Origin: Marinobacter goseongensis
GTDB lineage: Bacteria; Pseudomonadota; Gammaproteobacteria; Pseudomonadales; Oleiphilaceae
Assembly (NCBI RefSeq): GCF_023156235.1
Contig: NZ_JAKZAI010000013.1
Span: forward strand, 62,001 to 126,000
Direction of reading: 5' to 3'
Length of the DNA stretch: 64,000 bases
Shown here: piece after piece, positions 10,194 through 20,205 of the stretch
Numbering within the stretch: position 1 is the stretch's first letter
Layout: each line of letters starts with the position of its first letter
Program-made: the position numbers and the translations under genes
Notes under the pieces: model-generated
Database searches by the model: none
What the model saw: the letters and a program-made list of their open reading frames with translations, nothing else
Told to the model about the DNA's origin: nothing

Positions 10194-11673
10194 GGGACAT
10201 CAGGTAGTCGACCAACATGGGTACCGGGCGGCCTGAGGAACCTTTGGCTTTGCCGGAATGCCAGGCGGTGCCGGCGATGTCCAGGTGGGCCCAGCGGTAC
10301 TCTTTGGCAAACCGGGACAGGAAACACGCAGCGGTGATGGTGCCCGCGGGGCGGCCGCCAATGTTGGCCATGTCGGCAAAGTTGCTGTCGAGCTGACTCT
10401 GATAGTCGTCCCACAGGGGCAGGCGCCAGGCGCGATCACCGGCGCGTTCGCCGGCAGCCAGAAGTTCGTTGGCCAGTTCATCGTTGTTGGCAAGCAGGCC
10501 GGTGGCGTGGTTGCCCAGGGCGATGATGCAGGCGCCGGTGAGGGTTGCCAGATCAATGACGGCTGCGGGGTCGAATTTCTTCACGTAGGTGAGGGCATCG
10601 CACAACACCAGGCGGCCCTCGGCGTCTGTGTTGAGGATTTCAACGGTCAGGCCGGAGAGGGTGGTGACGATATCTCCGGGGCGCGAGGCGCCGCCGTCCG
10701 GCATGTTCTCCGCAGCGGCAATCACGGCGACCACGTTGATTTTGGGTTGGGTCTCGGCCAGCACCTGCATGGCGCCAAACACGCTGGCGGAGCCGCCCAT
10801 GTCGTATTTCATTTCATCCATACCCTCGCCGGGCTTGAGGCTGATGCCACCGGTGTCAAAGGTTATGCCTTTACCCACCAGAACATGGGGTTTGTCTTTG
10901 GCTTTACCGCCCCGGTACTCCATCACGATCAGCCGCGGCGGCTGGGTGCTGCCTTTGCCAACGGCCAGGATGGTGTTCATGCCCAGCTTTTCCATCTGCT
11001 TTTCGTCAAGCACTTCGGTCTTGATGCAGTCGTAATCCTTCGCCAGTTTTTTGGCTTGCTGGGCGAGCCACTCAGGGTGGCAGATGTTGGGCGGAGTGTT
11101 GCCCAGATCGCGGGTAAGGTTCATGCCGCGGCCGGTGGCCAGACCAAGGTTGAAGGCGTCCTTGAGGGCCTTGCCAGCGCCGGACGCTGTTACAACAACC
11201 TTGTTGAGTTTGCGCGCGGCGGGCTTCTCGCTCTTGAAGTCGCTGAACGTGTAAAGCTGATCCTCAAGCGTGCGGCCAATGAGGCTGAGGCGGGCGGCCT
11301 CGGAGCTGATGGCGTCGTCACCCGTTACCGGGGTGTCAGCAAGGGTGACCAGAGCGGATTTGCCCGGGCCATCCTTGAGCTGGCTCATCATCGCGATGAG
11401 TGCCTTGCGGTAAGTGGGCGGCGTCCGGTCAGTGTCGCTGCCGGTACCCACCACGATCACCCGCCCCCAGGGCTGGTCGCTGACGGGAATGACGTTGGTG
11501 GTGCCGGTTTTTCCGGTGAGGTCGCCGGCCTTTTGCAGCTTTTTGATCAGCCCTCCCAGCGCTTCGTCGGCCTGGGTGGTGGATGCCGGCCAGGTGCCTT
11601 TATCAGGCAGAGCGATAACAAGGCTGTCGGCTTTGGTGCTGATGATGGTTTTACTACTCAGGCTGAAATTCAT
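10180..11673 (-). CDS. pepA: Leucyl aminopeptidase (M17), PepA
   Basis: Hexameric cytosolic metallo-aminopeptidase of the M17 family. In Escherichia coli it also binds DNA in Xer recombination and carAB control. The metal site is intact: the VGKGITFDTGGISLKP block and the signature NTDAEGRL at residues 348-355. Its 497 residues fit the family. It is divergent from lptF, as in E. coli. It begins the pepA-holC-valS-panE-adenosyltransferase run, in which each gap is short or overlapping. Confidence 0.98.
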   Translation of the reverse strand: MNFSLSSKTIISTKADSLVIALPDKGTWPASTTQADEALGGLIKKLQKAGDLTGKTGTTNVIPVSDQPWGRVIVVGTGSDTDRTPPTYRKALIAMMSQLKDGPGKSALVTLADTPVTGDDAISSEAARLSLIGRTLEDQLYTFSDFKSEKPAARKLNKVVVTASGAGKALKDAFNLGLATGRGMNLTRDLGNTPPNICHPEWLAQQAKKLAKDYDCIKTEVLDEKQMEKLGMNTILAVGKGSTQPPRLIVMEYRGGKAKDKPHVLVGKGITFDTGGISLKPGEGMDEMKYDMGGSASVFGAMQVLAETQPKINVVAVIAAAENMPDGGASRPGDIVTTLSGLTVEILNTDAEGRLVLCDALTYVKKFDPAAVIDLATLTGACIIALGNHATGLLANNDELANELLAAGERAGDRAWRLPLWDDYQSQLDSNFADMANIGGRPAGTITAACFLSRFAKEYRWAHLDIAGTAWHSGKAKGSSGRPVPMLVDYLMSHAGK

Positions 11674-11771
11674 GGCAACTCCCGTAATGGATTCCGGTTC
11701 AGTGCAGAGGACTGTGACTATCTTGCAGGTTTACCCTAAGCATTGGGGTTTCCCGGGGATTTATCAAGCGG

Positions 11772-11800
11772 TGACAGCTCCTTAACCTTCAGCGCTGTCA
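11772..11800. repeat. Inverted repeat in the pepA/lptF divergent intergenic region
   Basis: TGACAGC (11772-11778) and GCTGTCA (11794-11800) form a perfect 7-bp inverted repeat with a 15-base centre, within the 220-bp gap between divergent pepA and lptF. It could be an operator or a weak hairpin. I recognise no regulator. Confidence 0.35.
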
Positions 11801-11893
11801 TTCAGGGCGAAGGTTACATAGAATACGGGCGTCGAATACTCACTCGGTTCTGCTATTCACCGACAGCGATCCAAACCGGCCAGAGACAGCACT

Positions 11894-12991
11894 TTGACCA
11901 TCGTTTTCCGATACCTTGCCCGCCAGACCATGATCAGCATGCTTGCCGTTTCCGGTATTCTTTTGCTGGTATTCATGAGTGGCCGGTTCATCAAGTATCT
12001 GGCCGACGCGGCGGCCGGGGAGCTGGCAGCAGATGTGCTGTTCCAGATCATGGGGTACCGCTTTCCTGGCTTTCTGGAACTGATCCTGCCCCTGGGGTTT
12101 TTCATCGGCATTCTGCTGGCCTATGGCCGCATGTATCTCGAGAGCGAGATGACGGTGCTGTTTGCCTGCGGTATGAGCGACCGGCAAATTCTGGGCAAAA
12201 CCCTGCTGGCCAGTATTCCGGTGATGTTGGTGGTCGGGGCCATGAGCCTGTTCGTGTCGCCCTGGGGCATGAAACAGGTCGAGAATATTTTCAACGAGCA
12301 ACGTAAGGCCACTGAGTTCGAGATGCTGGCGCCCGGTCGTTTCCAGGATCTTGAATCCGGTGGTCGCGTCACCTACACCGAGAGTCTGAGTGACGACAAG
12401 CGGGTATTGGAGGGCGTATTCATTGCCGAATATGGTGATGATGGCCTGACGATCATCACCGCCGATTTCGGCTCCCAGTTGATTGATCAGAAAACTGGTA
12501 GCCGGTTCCTGATTCTGGAGGAGGGTGGTCGGTTCCAGGGGTTACCGGGTCAACTGGAATACCAGATTACCGGGTTCGATGCGTACGGCCTGAAAATCCA
12601 GAGCGGCGGCGGTCGAGACAAGGAGCTGGAAGAGGGACTCAGCACCCTGGATCTTATGAAGTCGGATAATCTTGAGGATCGGGCACTTCTGCACTGGCGC
12701 TTTACCCTGCCATTGATCGTTCCGATTGTGACCCTGCTGGCGGTGCGCCTGAGCCGGGTAAACCCCCGCCAGGGGCGGTTTTTCCACCTGCTACCGGCGA
12801 TGCTGGTGTACATCACTTATCTGGGCCTGTTGATTGTCGCCCGCGACGCGCTGGCGGACGGCAAAGTGCCGGAATGGATCGGTCTGCTCTGGGTGCATCT
12901 GTTGTTCCTGGGCTTGGGCTTGTGGTTGCAGTTCGGTCCCGCCTGGCTTTACCGGCGACGGCTGACGAAGGAGGTACGCGCCCGTGCGTAA
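11894..12991 (+). CDS. lptF: LPS export ABC transporter permease LptF
   Basis: Inner-membrane permease of the LptB2FGC machine that extracts lipopolysaccharide and passes it to the periplasmic bridge. The 365-residue protein has transmembrane helices at the N terminus (VSGILLLVFMSGRF), a periplasmic beta-jellyroll in the middle, and three helices at the C terminus, the standard LptF layout. The start is a TTG at 11894, chosen because MTIVFRYLARQT aligns with the E. coli N terminus. The end overlaps lptG by 8 bases. Confidence 0.96.
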   Translation: MTIVFRYLARQTMISMLAVSGILLLVFMSGRFIKYLADAAAGELAADVLFQIMGYRFPGFLELILPLGFFIGILLAYGRMYLESEMTVLFACGMSDRQILGKTLLASIPVMLVVGAMSLFVSPWGMKQVENIFNEQRKATEFEMLAPGRFQDLESGGRVTYTESLSDDKRVLEGVFIAEYGDDGLTIITADFGSQLIDQKTGSRFLILEEGGRFQGLPGQLEYQITGFDAYGLKIQSGGGRDKELEEGLSTLDLMKSDNLEDRALLHWRFTLPLIVPIVTLLAVRLSRVNPRQGRFFHLLPAMLVYITYLGLLIVARDALADGKVPEWIGLLWVHLLFLGLGLWLQFGPAWLYRRRLTKEVRARA

Positions 12992-14045
12992 GATTGATCA
13001 GTACGTCATGCGGACGGTCGGCGGTGCCATGTTCCTGGTGATGGTGGTGGTGCTGTCGCTGGATCTGATTTTCGGCTTCATCGCCGAGCTGGAAGATGCC
13101 CGCAACGATTACCAGACGCTGCAGGCGCTCTGGTACGTGTTCATGACCTTGCCCAGGCGTATCTACGACTATTTGCCGCTGGGTGCGTTCATGGGTTGCC
13201 TGGTAGGGCTCGGCGCCATGGCGAGTTCGTCAGAGCTGACGGTTATCCGGGCCGCTGGCGTGTCGCTCAAACGCATTGTCTGGTCGGCGATGAAGCCGGC
13301 TCTGGTGGTGGTGCTGATTGGCCTGGTGGTCGGCGAGTATGTGGCACCGCCGGCGGAGCGCATGGCCCAGAGCCAGAAAGCGGTCGAGCAGGGCGCAGGT
13401 ACCAATATTGCGTCTGCCTCCGGTATATGGCACCGGGAGGGCGAAGTGTTCATGCACTTGAACGCGGTCAGCCCCGAGGGTGATCTTCGGGGCGTATCGT
13501 TGTTCCGTTTTGATGACGAGCGTTGGATGCTGTCGGCCAGTTTTGCCGAGCAGGCGACCTACCAGGGAGATCACTGGCAACTGGAAAATGTCGCCACAAC
13601 AGTGATCGGTGATGAGCAGTTAACCCAGGAAACGCAGGATACCCTGCGCTGGGAAACCGGGCTCTCACCGGCGGTGCTGAGCGTGCTCATTGTCAAACCC
13701 GAAAACCTGCCGATGACAGGGCTGTATACCTACGCCAGCTACCTGGATGATCAGGGGCTGAGTTCTGCGAACTACTGGCTCGCGTTCTGGAAGAAAGTGC
13801 TGATGCCGGTGGGCACGGCGGTCATGGTGCTGGTGGCTATTTCGTTCATCTTTGGCCCGCTGCGATCGGTCACCATGGGTTTTCGAGTGTTCACGGGCCT
13901 GATCGTGGGACTGCTTTTCAAGTACATGCAGGATCTGCTGGGTCCCATGAGCCTGGTGTTCGGTTTTAACCCGGTGTTAGCCATTGTGCTGCCGATTGCC
14001 ATCAACGCAGCCGTTGGCGCTATGCTGATGCGGCGGGCAGGCTGA
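12984..14045 (+). CDS. lptG: LPS export ABC transporter permease LptG
   Basis: Partner permease of LptF in the lipopolysaccharide extractor. It has 353 residues with the same 3+3 transmembrane plan and a periplasmic domain. The N terminus (MRKIDQYVMRTVGGAMFLVMVV) and the PLGAFMGCLVGLG segment are typical. It starts with GTG inside the end of lptF, so the two are coupled to give equal amounts. It runs to within 3 bases of the convergent RDD gene, with no terminator between them. Confidence 0.96.
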   Translation: MRKIDQYVMRTVGGAMFLVMVVVLSLDLIFGFIAELEDARNDYQTLQALWYVFMTLPRRIYDYLPLGAFMGCLVGLGAMASSSELTVIRAAGVSLKRIVWSAMKPALVVVLIGLVVGEYVAPPAERMAQSQKAVEQGAGTNIASASGIWHREGEVFMHLNAVSPEGDLRGVSLFRFDDERWMLSASFAEQATYQGDHWQLENVATTVIGDEQLTQETQDTLRWETGLSPAVLSVLIVKPENLPMTGLYTYASYLDDQGLSSANYWLAFWKKVLMPVGTAVMVLVAISFIFGPLRSVTMGFRVFTGLIVGLLFKYMQDLLGPMSLVFGFNPVLAIVLPIAINAAVGAMLMRRAG

Positions 14046-14048
14046 CGC

Positions 14049-14585
14049 TCAGTTTTTCTCGGGTTTGGGAACCTGGACGACCACGCTGTCAGAGAGCCGG
14101 TCGGTGACCGACAGACCGTTGATCGGCCAGAACAGCGCCAGCATGGCAGGCACGGTGATGATCAGGGTGATCCCCCCCAGGTAGTAGGAAGCCAGCAGGG
14201 TGAGAAAGAACACCGCGGCGGCAGACGCATAGCGCCACAGCGCCTGGCTCCAGGTCACCGGACTGCCATCGAGGTTCTCGATGCGGATTCGCCAGACTTG
14301 CATGGCCAGCGTTTGCCCGGTGCGTGTCCAGAAGTAGGCGAAGAACACGTACAGCACCAGAAACAGCACAAAGGTCAGCAGCGGATCCCCACCCAATGCC
14401 CCGCTCTCCGCCATCTGCTCATAGCGATCCCACCCGGTTATCCAGCCGGCGAGCATGGTGTAGATCCAGGTCGCTACCAGAAGCACCGCAATGCAGATCA
14501 ACCCGTCGTAAATAATGGCCAGCAGTCGTTTGATAAACGTTGCGGGGGGCAGCAGTTCCTCGGCGTCATGGAAGCGTCGGGGCAT
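14049..14585 (-). CDS. RDD family membrane protein
   Basis: A 178-residue integral membrane protein with a short polar N terminus, the RDD-like opening KRLLAIIYDGLICIAVLL, a TGQTLAMQVWRIRIEN loop and three to four hydrophobic helices. RDD proteins are widespread and mostly of unknown role; some are linked to ion transport. It stands alone on the minus strand between lptG and alaS, a position I recall for RDD genes in Pseudomonas. No function can be given. Confidence 0.85.
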   Translation of the reverse strand: MPRRFHDAEELLPPATFIKRLLAIIYDGLICIAVLLVATWIYTMLAGWITGWDRYEQMAESGALGGDPLLTFVLFLVLYVFFAYFWTRTGQTLAMQVWRIRIENLDGSPVTWSQALWRYASAAAVFFLTLLASYYLGGITLIITVPAMLALFWPINGLSVTDRLSDSVVVQVPKPEKN

Positions 14586-14715
14586 GGGGTCTCCTGTGAT
14601 GTTTCACGTTTTTCCTGTTCTCGGCGTGTGCTAGAGTAGCGGATTTGCACACGCATGTAAGCATGTGTTCTCAATCATGGACCCGGTCGGGTTTATAGAA
14701 GGGTATCAAAGGGCT

Positions 14716-17346
14716 ATGAAAACCGCAGAGTTGCGACAGGCGTTTCTGGACTATTTCAAACAGCAGGGCCATGCCATTGTTCCGAGCAGTTCGCTGGTGC
14801 CGGCAGATGACCCGACCCTGTTGTTCACCAACGCCGGGATGAACCAGTTCAAGGATCTGTTTCTGGGCCGTGAAGAGCGTGACTACACCCGTGCGACCAC
14901 GTCGCAGAAATGCGTGCGGGCCGGAGGCAAACACAATGACCTTGAGAATGTCGGTTATACCGCCCGCCATCACACCTTTTTCGAAATGCTCGGCAACTTC
15001 AGCTTCGGGGACTACTTCAAGCGTGAAGCCATCAATTATGCCTGGACGTTCCTGACCGGTGAGGAGTGGCTCAGGCTACCCAAAGAAAAGTTGTGGGTAA
15101 CGGTCTACGCGTCGGATGACGAAGCCTACGATATCTGGAACAAGGAAATCGGGGTGCCCGCCGACCGCATTGTGCGTATCGGTGATAACAAGGGTGCACC
15201 CTACGCTTCCGACAACTTCTGGCAAATGGGCGATACCGGTCCCTGCGGCCCCTGCACCGAAATTTTCTTTGATCACGGTCCGGACGTGGCCGGTGGCCCT
15301 CCCGGCAGCCCGGAGGAAGACGGCGACCGTTACATCGAGATCTGGAACGTGGTGTTCATGCAGTACAACCGCACCGCCGACGGCGAAATGCTGAACCTGC
15401 CCAAGCCTTCGGTGGATACCGGCATGGGGCTCGAGCGGATCACTGCGGTACTGCAGGGTGTGCACAGCAACTACGAAATCGATCTGATGCAGGACCTGCT
15501 CAAGGCCGCCTCGACCATTCTGGGGGGCGTTGCGACAACCGAGGCCTCATTGCGAGTGGTGGCAGATCACATCCGTTCCTGCGCCTTCCTGATCTCCGAC
15601 GGAGTGATGCCGTCGAATGAGGGGCGGGGTTTCGTGCTGCGCCGTATCATTCGCCGCGCGGCCCGTCATGGCAACAAGCTGGGCGCCAAGGATGCCTTCT
15701 TCCACAGATTAACCGGCGCTCTGGTCGAGCTGATGGGTGACGCTTACCCGCAGCTGGTCAGCAGTCGCAAGCAGATTGAAAAGGTACTGCTGCAGGAAGA
15801 GGAGCAGTTTGCCAAGACGCTCGACAAGGGCCTGCGTTTGCTGGAGCAGGACATTGCCGACCTCAAAGGCGATGTGATCCCGGGCGACACCGTCTTCACC
15901 CTTTACGACACCTATGGCTTCCCGGTGGACCTGACCAATGACATCGCCCGTGAGCGCGGCCTGTCTCTGGATTACGAAGGCTACGAGAAAGCCATGGAGG
16001 CCCAGCGCGAACGGGCCCGTGCTGCCAGCAAATTCGGTATTGATTACAACGCCGCCGGGCTCAGCATTGCCGGCAAGACTGAATTCACCGGGTACGATCA
16101 TGTGGATGGGCACGAGGCCATTCGCACGGTGATCGTGGGTGACCAGGAAAAAACGGCAGAAGCGGGCGACGAAGCGGTCGTGGTGCTTGCGCGTACGCCT
16201 TTCTATGCCGAGTCCGGCGGCCAGGTGGGCGATACCGGCCTGCTGACCTGGAGTGGCGGCCGGTTCCAGGTAACCGATACCCGCAAGGAGGGTGACAACC
16301 ATCTTCATATCGGCACGGTGTTGGAGGGTGAGCTGTTCTCCGGGTTGGAAGTGGATGCCCGCATTGATCATGCGCGCCGCGAGCGTACCAAGCGCAACCA
16401 CTCCGCGACCCACCTGATGCATGCGGCCCTGCGCAAGGTGCTCGGTGAGCATGTGAGTCAGAAGGGGTCCCTGGTGGACCCTGACAAGCTGCGTTTTGAT
16501 TTCTCCCACTTCGAGGCGGTCACGCCCGAGCAGCTCAAGGAGATCGAGCGCCAGGTCAATGAGCAGGTTCTGGCCAATACTCCGGTGCAGACCGAAATCA
16601 CCGACATGGAGCAGGCCCAGGCCAAAGGTGCGATGGCGCTGTTCGGTGAAAAATACGGTGACACCGTGCGGGTGTTGAGCATGGGCGCCGATAGCTATTC
16701 TGTTGAACTGTGTGGCGGTACCCATGTGGCCCGTACTGGCGACATCGGGCTGTTCCGCATCACCTCCGAAAGTGGCATTTCAGCCGGTGTTCGCCGTATT
16801 GAGGCGGTGACCGGTTTTGGCGCCATGGAGTGGGTGGATCAGACCGAACAGACCTTGCGCGACGCCGCGAAGCTGGTCAAGGGAAGCCGCGAGACGCTGG
16901 TTGAGAAGGTGCAGCAGACCATTGAGCGGAGCCGCCAGCTTGAGAAAGAGATTAGCGGCCTGAAAGCGAAGCTGGCCAGCTCGGCCGGTACTGACCTGGC
17001 CGCATCCGCCGCCGAAATCGGCGGTCTGAAAGTGGTTGCGTCCGAACTTGAGGGCGCCGATCGCCAGGCGTTGATGGAAACCGCCGATCAGCTCAAGAAC
17101 AAGCTGGGCCAAGGTGTGGTCGTGCTCGCCAGCGTTGAGGATGGCAAGGTGACGCTGGTGGCCGGTGTGACCAAGTCGGCCACCGGCCGGATTAAGGCGG
17201 GCGATCTGATGAAACATCTGGCCGCCCAGGTGGATGGTAAGGGTGGTGGTCGTCCTGATATGGCTCAGGGCGGTGGTAATGATCCCTCGAAGCTTGCTGA
17301 GGCGCTGGCGGGTGTGCCGGCCTGGGTCGAAAAAAATATTGCATGA
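14716..17346 (+). CDS. alaS: Alanine-tRNA ligase
   Basis: Class II synthetase that charges tRNA-Ala and edits mischarged Ser and Gly. The start at 14716 gives [14 protein letters not shown], aligning with known N termini and giving 876 residues, the E. coli length. An upstream in-frame ATG at 14665 would add 17 unlike residues. The aminoacylation core ([20 protein letters not shown]), the editing-site HSATHLMH zinc motif, the CGGTH motif and the C-terminal oligomerisation/C-Ala domain are all present. lysC follows after about 100 bases. Confidence 0.99.
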   Translation: MKTAELRQAFLDYFKQQGHAIVPSSSLVPADDPTLLFTNAGMNQFKDLFLGREERDYTRATTSQKCVRAGGKHNDLENVGYTARHHTFFEMLGNFSFGDYFKREAINYAWTFLTGEEWLRLPKEKLWVTVYASDDEAYDIWNKEIGVPADRIVRIGDNKGAPYASDNFWQMGDTGPCGPCTEIFFDHGPDVAGGPPGSPEEDGDRYIEIWNVVFMQYNRTADGEMLNLPKPSVDTGMGLERITAVLQGVHSNYEIDLMQDLLKAASTILGGVATTEASLRVVADHIRSCAFLISDGVMPSNEGRGFVLRRIIRRAARHGNKLGAKDAFFHRLTGALVELMGDAYPQLVSSRKQIEKVLLQEEEQFAKTLDKGLRLLEQDIADLKGDVIPGDTVFTLYDTYGFPVDLTNDIARERGLSLDYEGYEKAMEAQRERARAASKFGIDYNAAGLSIAGKTEFTGYDHVDGHEAIRTVIVGDQEKTAEAGDEAVVVLARTPFYAESGGQVGDTGLLTWSGGRFQVTDTRKEGDNHLHIGTVLEGELFSGLEVDARIDHARRERTKRNHSATHLMHAALRKVLGEHVSQKGSLVDPDKLRFDFSHFEAVTPEQLKEIERQVNEQVLANTPVQTEITDMEQAQAKGAMALFGEKYGDTVRVLSMGADSYSVELCGGTHVARTGDIGLFRITSESGISAGVRRIEAVTGFGAMEWVDQTEQTLRDAAKLVKGSRETLVEKVQQTIERSRQLEKEISGLKAKLASSAGTDLAASAAEIGGLKVVASELEGADRQALMETADQLKNKLGQGVVVLASVEDGKVTLVAGVTKSATGRIKAGDLMKHLAAQVDGKGGGRPDMAQGGGNDPSKLAEALAGVPAWVEKNIA

Positions 17347-17380
17347 GCAACTGTTTTGACGGTGGGCTGACGTTTATAAT

Positions 17381-17420
17381 CCCGCCGTTTGATTTTTAAC
17401 CGGCGGGGCGTTGCTCCGCC
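17381..17420 (+). repeat. Overlapping, mutually exclusive hairpins between alaS and lysC
   Basis: CCCGCCG (17381-17387) can pair with CGGCGGG (17401-17407). The same middle arm, GGCGGGGC (17402-17409), can instead pair with GCTCCGCC (17413-17420) across a 3-base loop with one G-U pair. A TATAAT hexamer at 17375-17380 just precedes the first arm, but its nearest TTGACG (17356-17361) is only 13 bases away, too close for a standard sigma-70 promoter. No T-run follows, so this is not a simple terminator. Confidence 0.45.
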
Positions 17421-17449
17421 ATTGTCCCATTCTGGATTCCGGGAAGAAA

Positions 17450-18685
17450 ATGGCTCTGTTGGTTCAGAAATTCGGTGGTACATCGGTAGGGACTACCGAG
17501 CGTATTCAGGCCGTGGCCGAGAAAGTGTGTCGCTTCCGCCGCGAAGGGCATGATGTCGTGGTGGTGGTCTCTGCCATGAGCGGTGAGACCAATCGTCTGA
17601 TCGCGCTGGCAAATGACATTATGGAAGAGCCCACGCCCCGGGAAATGGACGTGCTGGTCTCAACCGGTGAGCAGGTCACCATAGCGTTACTGTCGATGGC
17701 GCTGCAGAAGCTGGGGTGCAGTGCCCGCTCCTACACCGGGTCGCAAGTACGCATTGTGACCGACAGTTCGCACACCAAGGCGCGCATCAAGCAGATCGAT
17801 GAGCAGCGCATGCGGGAGGATCTGGATGCAGGCCGGGTTGTGGTGGTGGCAGGCTTTCAGGGCATTGATGAGAGTGGCAACATCACCACCCTCGGACGTG
17901 GCGGCTCGGACACTACCGCTGTTGCTCTGGCAGCGGCGCTGAAAGCCGACGAATGCCAGATTTACACCGACGTGGATGGTGTTTACACCACCGATCCGCG
18001 GGTCGTGGACACCGCACGCCGTCTGGACCGGATTACCTTTGAAGAAATGCTGGAAATGGCCAGTCTTGGCTCGAAGGTGCTGCAGATCCGCTCTGTCGAA
18101 TTTGCAGGTAAGTACAATGTTCCGTTAAGGGTGCTCTCCAGCTTCCAGGATGGTGAAGGTACCCTGATTACTCTTGAGGATGATAACGCCATGGAACAAC
18201 CGGTCGTCTCCGGCATCGCTTTCAACCGCGACGAAGCCAAAGTCACTATTTCCGGCGTGCCTGATACACCGGGCAGCGCTTTGCGTATACTGAAGCCGGT
18301 CAGCGATGCAAACATCGAAGTGGACATGATCGTTCAGAACGTCGGCGAGGATAACCGGACGTCGTTCACCTTCACCGTTCACCGTAATGACTTCAAGCGC
18401 GCGAAAGAAGTGCTCCAGGGCGTGGCGGACGAATTGGGTGCCCGCGAGGTGAGTGGCGACAGCAAGATTGCCAAGGTCAGTATTGTCGGTGTTGGTATGC
18501 GTTCACACGCAGGTGTGGCCACCAAGATGTTTGAAGCGCTGTCCAATGAGGGTATAAATATTCAGATGATCTCCACATCGGAAATCAAGATTTCCGTGGT
18601 GATCGATGAGAAGTATCTCGAGCTGGCGGTTCGTGCGCTCCACAGTGCCTTCGAACTGGACAAGCCCGGGGTGGAGCAAGCCTGA
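17450..18685 (+). CDS. lysC: Aspartate kinase
   Basis: Phosphorylates aspartate as the first step toward lysine, diaminopimelate, methionine and threonine. The start at 17450 ([14 protein letters not shown], with GGGAAG just upstream) gives 411 residues, the length of the single Pseudomonas enzyme. The kinase motif [18 protein letters not shown] and [13 protein letters not shown] are followed by two ACT domains for amino-acid feedback control. No second aspartokinase is seen here. Confidence 0.98.
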   Translation: MALLVQKFGGTSVGTTERIQAVAEKVCRFRREGHDVVVVVSAMSGETNRLIALANDIMEEPTPREMDVLVSTGEQVTIALLSMALQKLGCSARSYTGSQVRIVTDSSHTKARIKQIDEQRMREDLDAGRVVVVAGFQGIDESGNITTLGRGGSDTTAVALAAALKADECQIYTDVDGVYTTDPRVVDTARRLDRITFEEMLEMASLGSKVLQIRSVEFAGKYNVPLRVLSSFQDGEGTLITLEDDNAMEQPVVSGIAFNRDEAKVTISGVPDTPGSALRILKPVSDANIEVDMIVQNVGEDNRTSFTFTVHRNDFKRAKEVLQGVADELGAREVSGDSKIAKVSIVGVGMRSHAGVATKMFEALSNEGINIQMISTSEIKISVVIDEKYLELAVRALHSAFELDKPGVEQA

Positions 18686-18805
18686 TCACGCGGCGTACAG
18701 GTCGGTTCGCGCAGGTTTTGGTAAAAAGGGTGTCATTTGCTGCGCCTTTGGCGCCTTGTTCCCGTATAAGGGAATGTGCGTGTTTTGCGCGGTTAGTGAC
18801 CCCAC

Positions 18806-18811
18806 TATAAA
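18806..18811 (+). promoter_or_regulatory. Possible -10 box for csrA
   Basis: TATAAA at 18806-18811, about 55 bases before the csrA ATG, with only a weak -35 candidate (TTGCGC, 15 bases upstream). Transcription from here would make a short leader carrying three GGA motifs (18833, 18855 and 18863). It was judged by eye only. Confidence 0.35.
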
Positions 18812-18866
18812 ACAAAGAAGTACATTATTTTCGGAACAGGTAGCTCTGAATAAGGGAGAACAGGAT

Positions 18867-19064
18867 ATGTTGATTTTGACTCGCCGTGTTGGCGAAACTC
18901 TGATGGTGGGTGACGACATTACCGTTACCGTACTGGGAGTGAAGGGGAATCAGGTGCGTATCGGCGTGAACGCCCCGAAGGAAGTCGCAGTGCACCGCGA
19001 AGAGATTTATCAGCGTATTCAGAGTGAAAAAGACTCTGAGGGCCCCGAGCCCGGTAACAGCTGA
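18867..19064 (+). CDS. csrA: Carbon storage regulator CsrA (RsmA)
   Basis: Small dimeric RNA-binding protein that binds GGA motifs near ribosome sites and controls translation or decay of many mRNAs (carbon metabolism, motility, biofilm). The 65-residue product begins [16 protein letters not shown] and carries [16 protein letters not shown], the hallmark RNA-binding strands. The start at 18867 has a GGGAG/AGGA ribosome site that itself contains GGA, so the protein could repress its own message. The lysC-csrA-tRNA-Ser-tRNA-Arg order is typical of Pseudomonas-like genomes. A strong terminator follows. Confidence 0.98.
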   Translation: MLILTRRVGETLMVGDDITVTVLGVKGNQVRIGVNAPKEVAVHREEIYQRIQSEKDSEGPEPGNS

Positions 19065-19073
19065 GAAGCCTGA

Positions 19074-19108
19074 AAAGCCGTTCACGGGAGACCTGAACGG
19101 CTTTTTTT
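19074..19108 (+). terminator. Rho-independent terminator after csrA
   Basis: AAAGCCGTTCA (19074-19084) and TGAACGGCTTT (19094-19104) form an 11-bp stem with a 9-base loop, ending in a run of seven T. Confidence 0.92.
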
Positions 19109-19192
19109 ATGTCGGGCTGAAATGAGCTGGAAAAATCTCGTGTCAACCCTATGAAAACAGAAAAATTATGGTAGTATACGCCCCGTTCTCAA

Positions 19193-19284
<92 letters not shown>

Positions 19285-19343
19285 TTCCATCAAGGAATTG
19301 CGAGAGCCGGTTGGGTTGGCAACCAACCAGAGCGAAATGATGC

Positions 19344-19420
19344 GCGGCTGTAGCTCAGCTGGATAGAGTACCTGGCTACGAACCAGGCGGTCGGAGGTTC
19401 GAATCCTCCCAGCCGCGCCA
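19344..19420 (+). tRNA. tRNA-Arg (anticodon ACG), copy 1
   Basis: 77 bases. The acceptor GCGGCTG (19344-19350) pairs with CAGCCGC (19410-19416), then G and CCA. The anticodon loop CTACGAA gives ACG, read as ICG after editing by TadA. Closely resembles the E. coli tRNA-Arg(ACG). Confidence 0.97.
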
Positions 19421-19438
19421 ATTTCGCCCCAAGTTTAA

Positions 19439-19515
19439 GCGGCTGTAGCTCAGCTGGATAGAGTACCTGGCTACGAACCAGGCGGTCGGAGGTTCGAATC
19501 CTCCCAGCCGCGCCA
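19439..19515 (+). tRNA. tRNA-Arg (anticodon ACG), copy 2
   Basis: Identical over all 77 bases to the copy at 19344-19420, separated by 18 bases. The two and the upstream tRNA-Ser are probably one transcript ending at the terminator that follows. Confidence 0.97.
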
Positions 19516-19524
19516 TATCAAATG

Positions 19525-19553
19525 AAAAACCCCGCTTTGAGCGGGGTTTTTTG
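19525..19553 (+). terminator. Terminator of the tRNA cluster
   Basis: AAAACCCCGC and GCGGGGTTTT enclose a TTTGA loop, followed by further T residues. The symmetric A/T flanks let it also work for the convergent DUF2058 gene. Confidence 0.92.
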
Positions 19554-19562
19554 TTTCTCTGG

Positions 19563-20099
19563 TTACCACATCAAGTCATCCGGAATCTCATAACCCGCAT
19601 ACGGGTCGTCCTCACCCACATCATCCTTCTGTCGGTCGTGCAGAACCACCACCGCGCTCTCATCACGCTCCTGAATCTTGCGCGCCACGCCTTCCGCCAC
19701 AATTTCATACTGATCATTCACGAACACGATGGCCAGGCGGCCCCGTGACAGCTGGTCCACCATCTTGTCATCCACAAAAAGCTTCTTGATCTTCTTGTCG
19801 TGAACAAACTGATAGGACGTCTCGCCCCGCGACCGATCCAGGCGGTTGGTGTCCACCAGCTGGCGAATCTGGGCCTGGATCCCCTTTTTCTGGGCCTGCT
19901 GCTGGCGCTCAAGGTTCAGCTGCCGGTCACGTTCGGCTTTCTCTTCTCGGGCCTTGCGCGCGCGCTCCTCCGCCTCGTTGACCTGTACCGTGCCTTTGGG
20001 CTGCTGTTTGCGCTGTTTCCGTTTTTCGCTGCGAATGGCCTTGGCTTTTTTCTCGTCTGCCAGCCCGGCCTTCATCAACTGATCCTGAAGTGATGCCAT
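19563..20099 (-). CDS. DUF2058 family protein (YaiL-like)
   Basis: A 178-residue, highly charged protein. It starts MASLQDQLMKAGLADEKKAK, followed by a long Lys/Arg/Glu-rich helix to about residue 85, and then a compact domain (YQFVHDKKIKKLFVD, RLAIVFVNDQYEIV). This is the standard DUF2058 shape, including a nucleolin-like basic stretch. The function is unknown. It is divergent from dbpA, and their shared 106-bp gap holds a GTAGTATACGC element also seen before tRNA-Ser. Confidence 0.9.
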   Translation of the reverse strand: MASLQDQLMKAGLADEKKAKAIRSEKRKQRKQQPKGTVQVNEAEERARKAREEKAERDRQLNLERQQQAQKKGIQAQIRQLVDTNRLDRSRGETSYQFVHDKKIKKLFVDDKMVDQLSRGRLAIVFVNDQYEIVAEGVARKIQERDESAVVVLHDRQKDDVGEDDPYAGYEIPDDLMW

Positions 20100-20205
20100 C
20101 TACGACTCCGTAAATTGTTGCTATCTCGAATGCGCTGATAGGGTAGTATACGCGGACTGCCAACTCCGCCATAACCAGCGTTATTCATTTCAGGATTTTC
20201 TGTCT

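Noticed and set aside
10258-11739. Plus-strand open frame of 493 codons over pepA
   Set aside because: Antisense shadow of pepA with no recognisable domain.
19344-19515. Tandem tRNA-Arg copies as an attachment site for an integrated element
   Set aside because: No integrase or partial tRNA repeat lies nearby, and the copies are simple tandem genes ending in a terminator.
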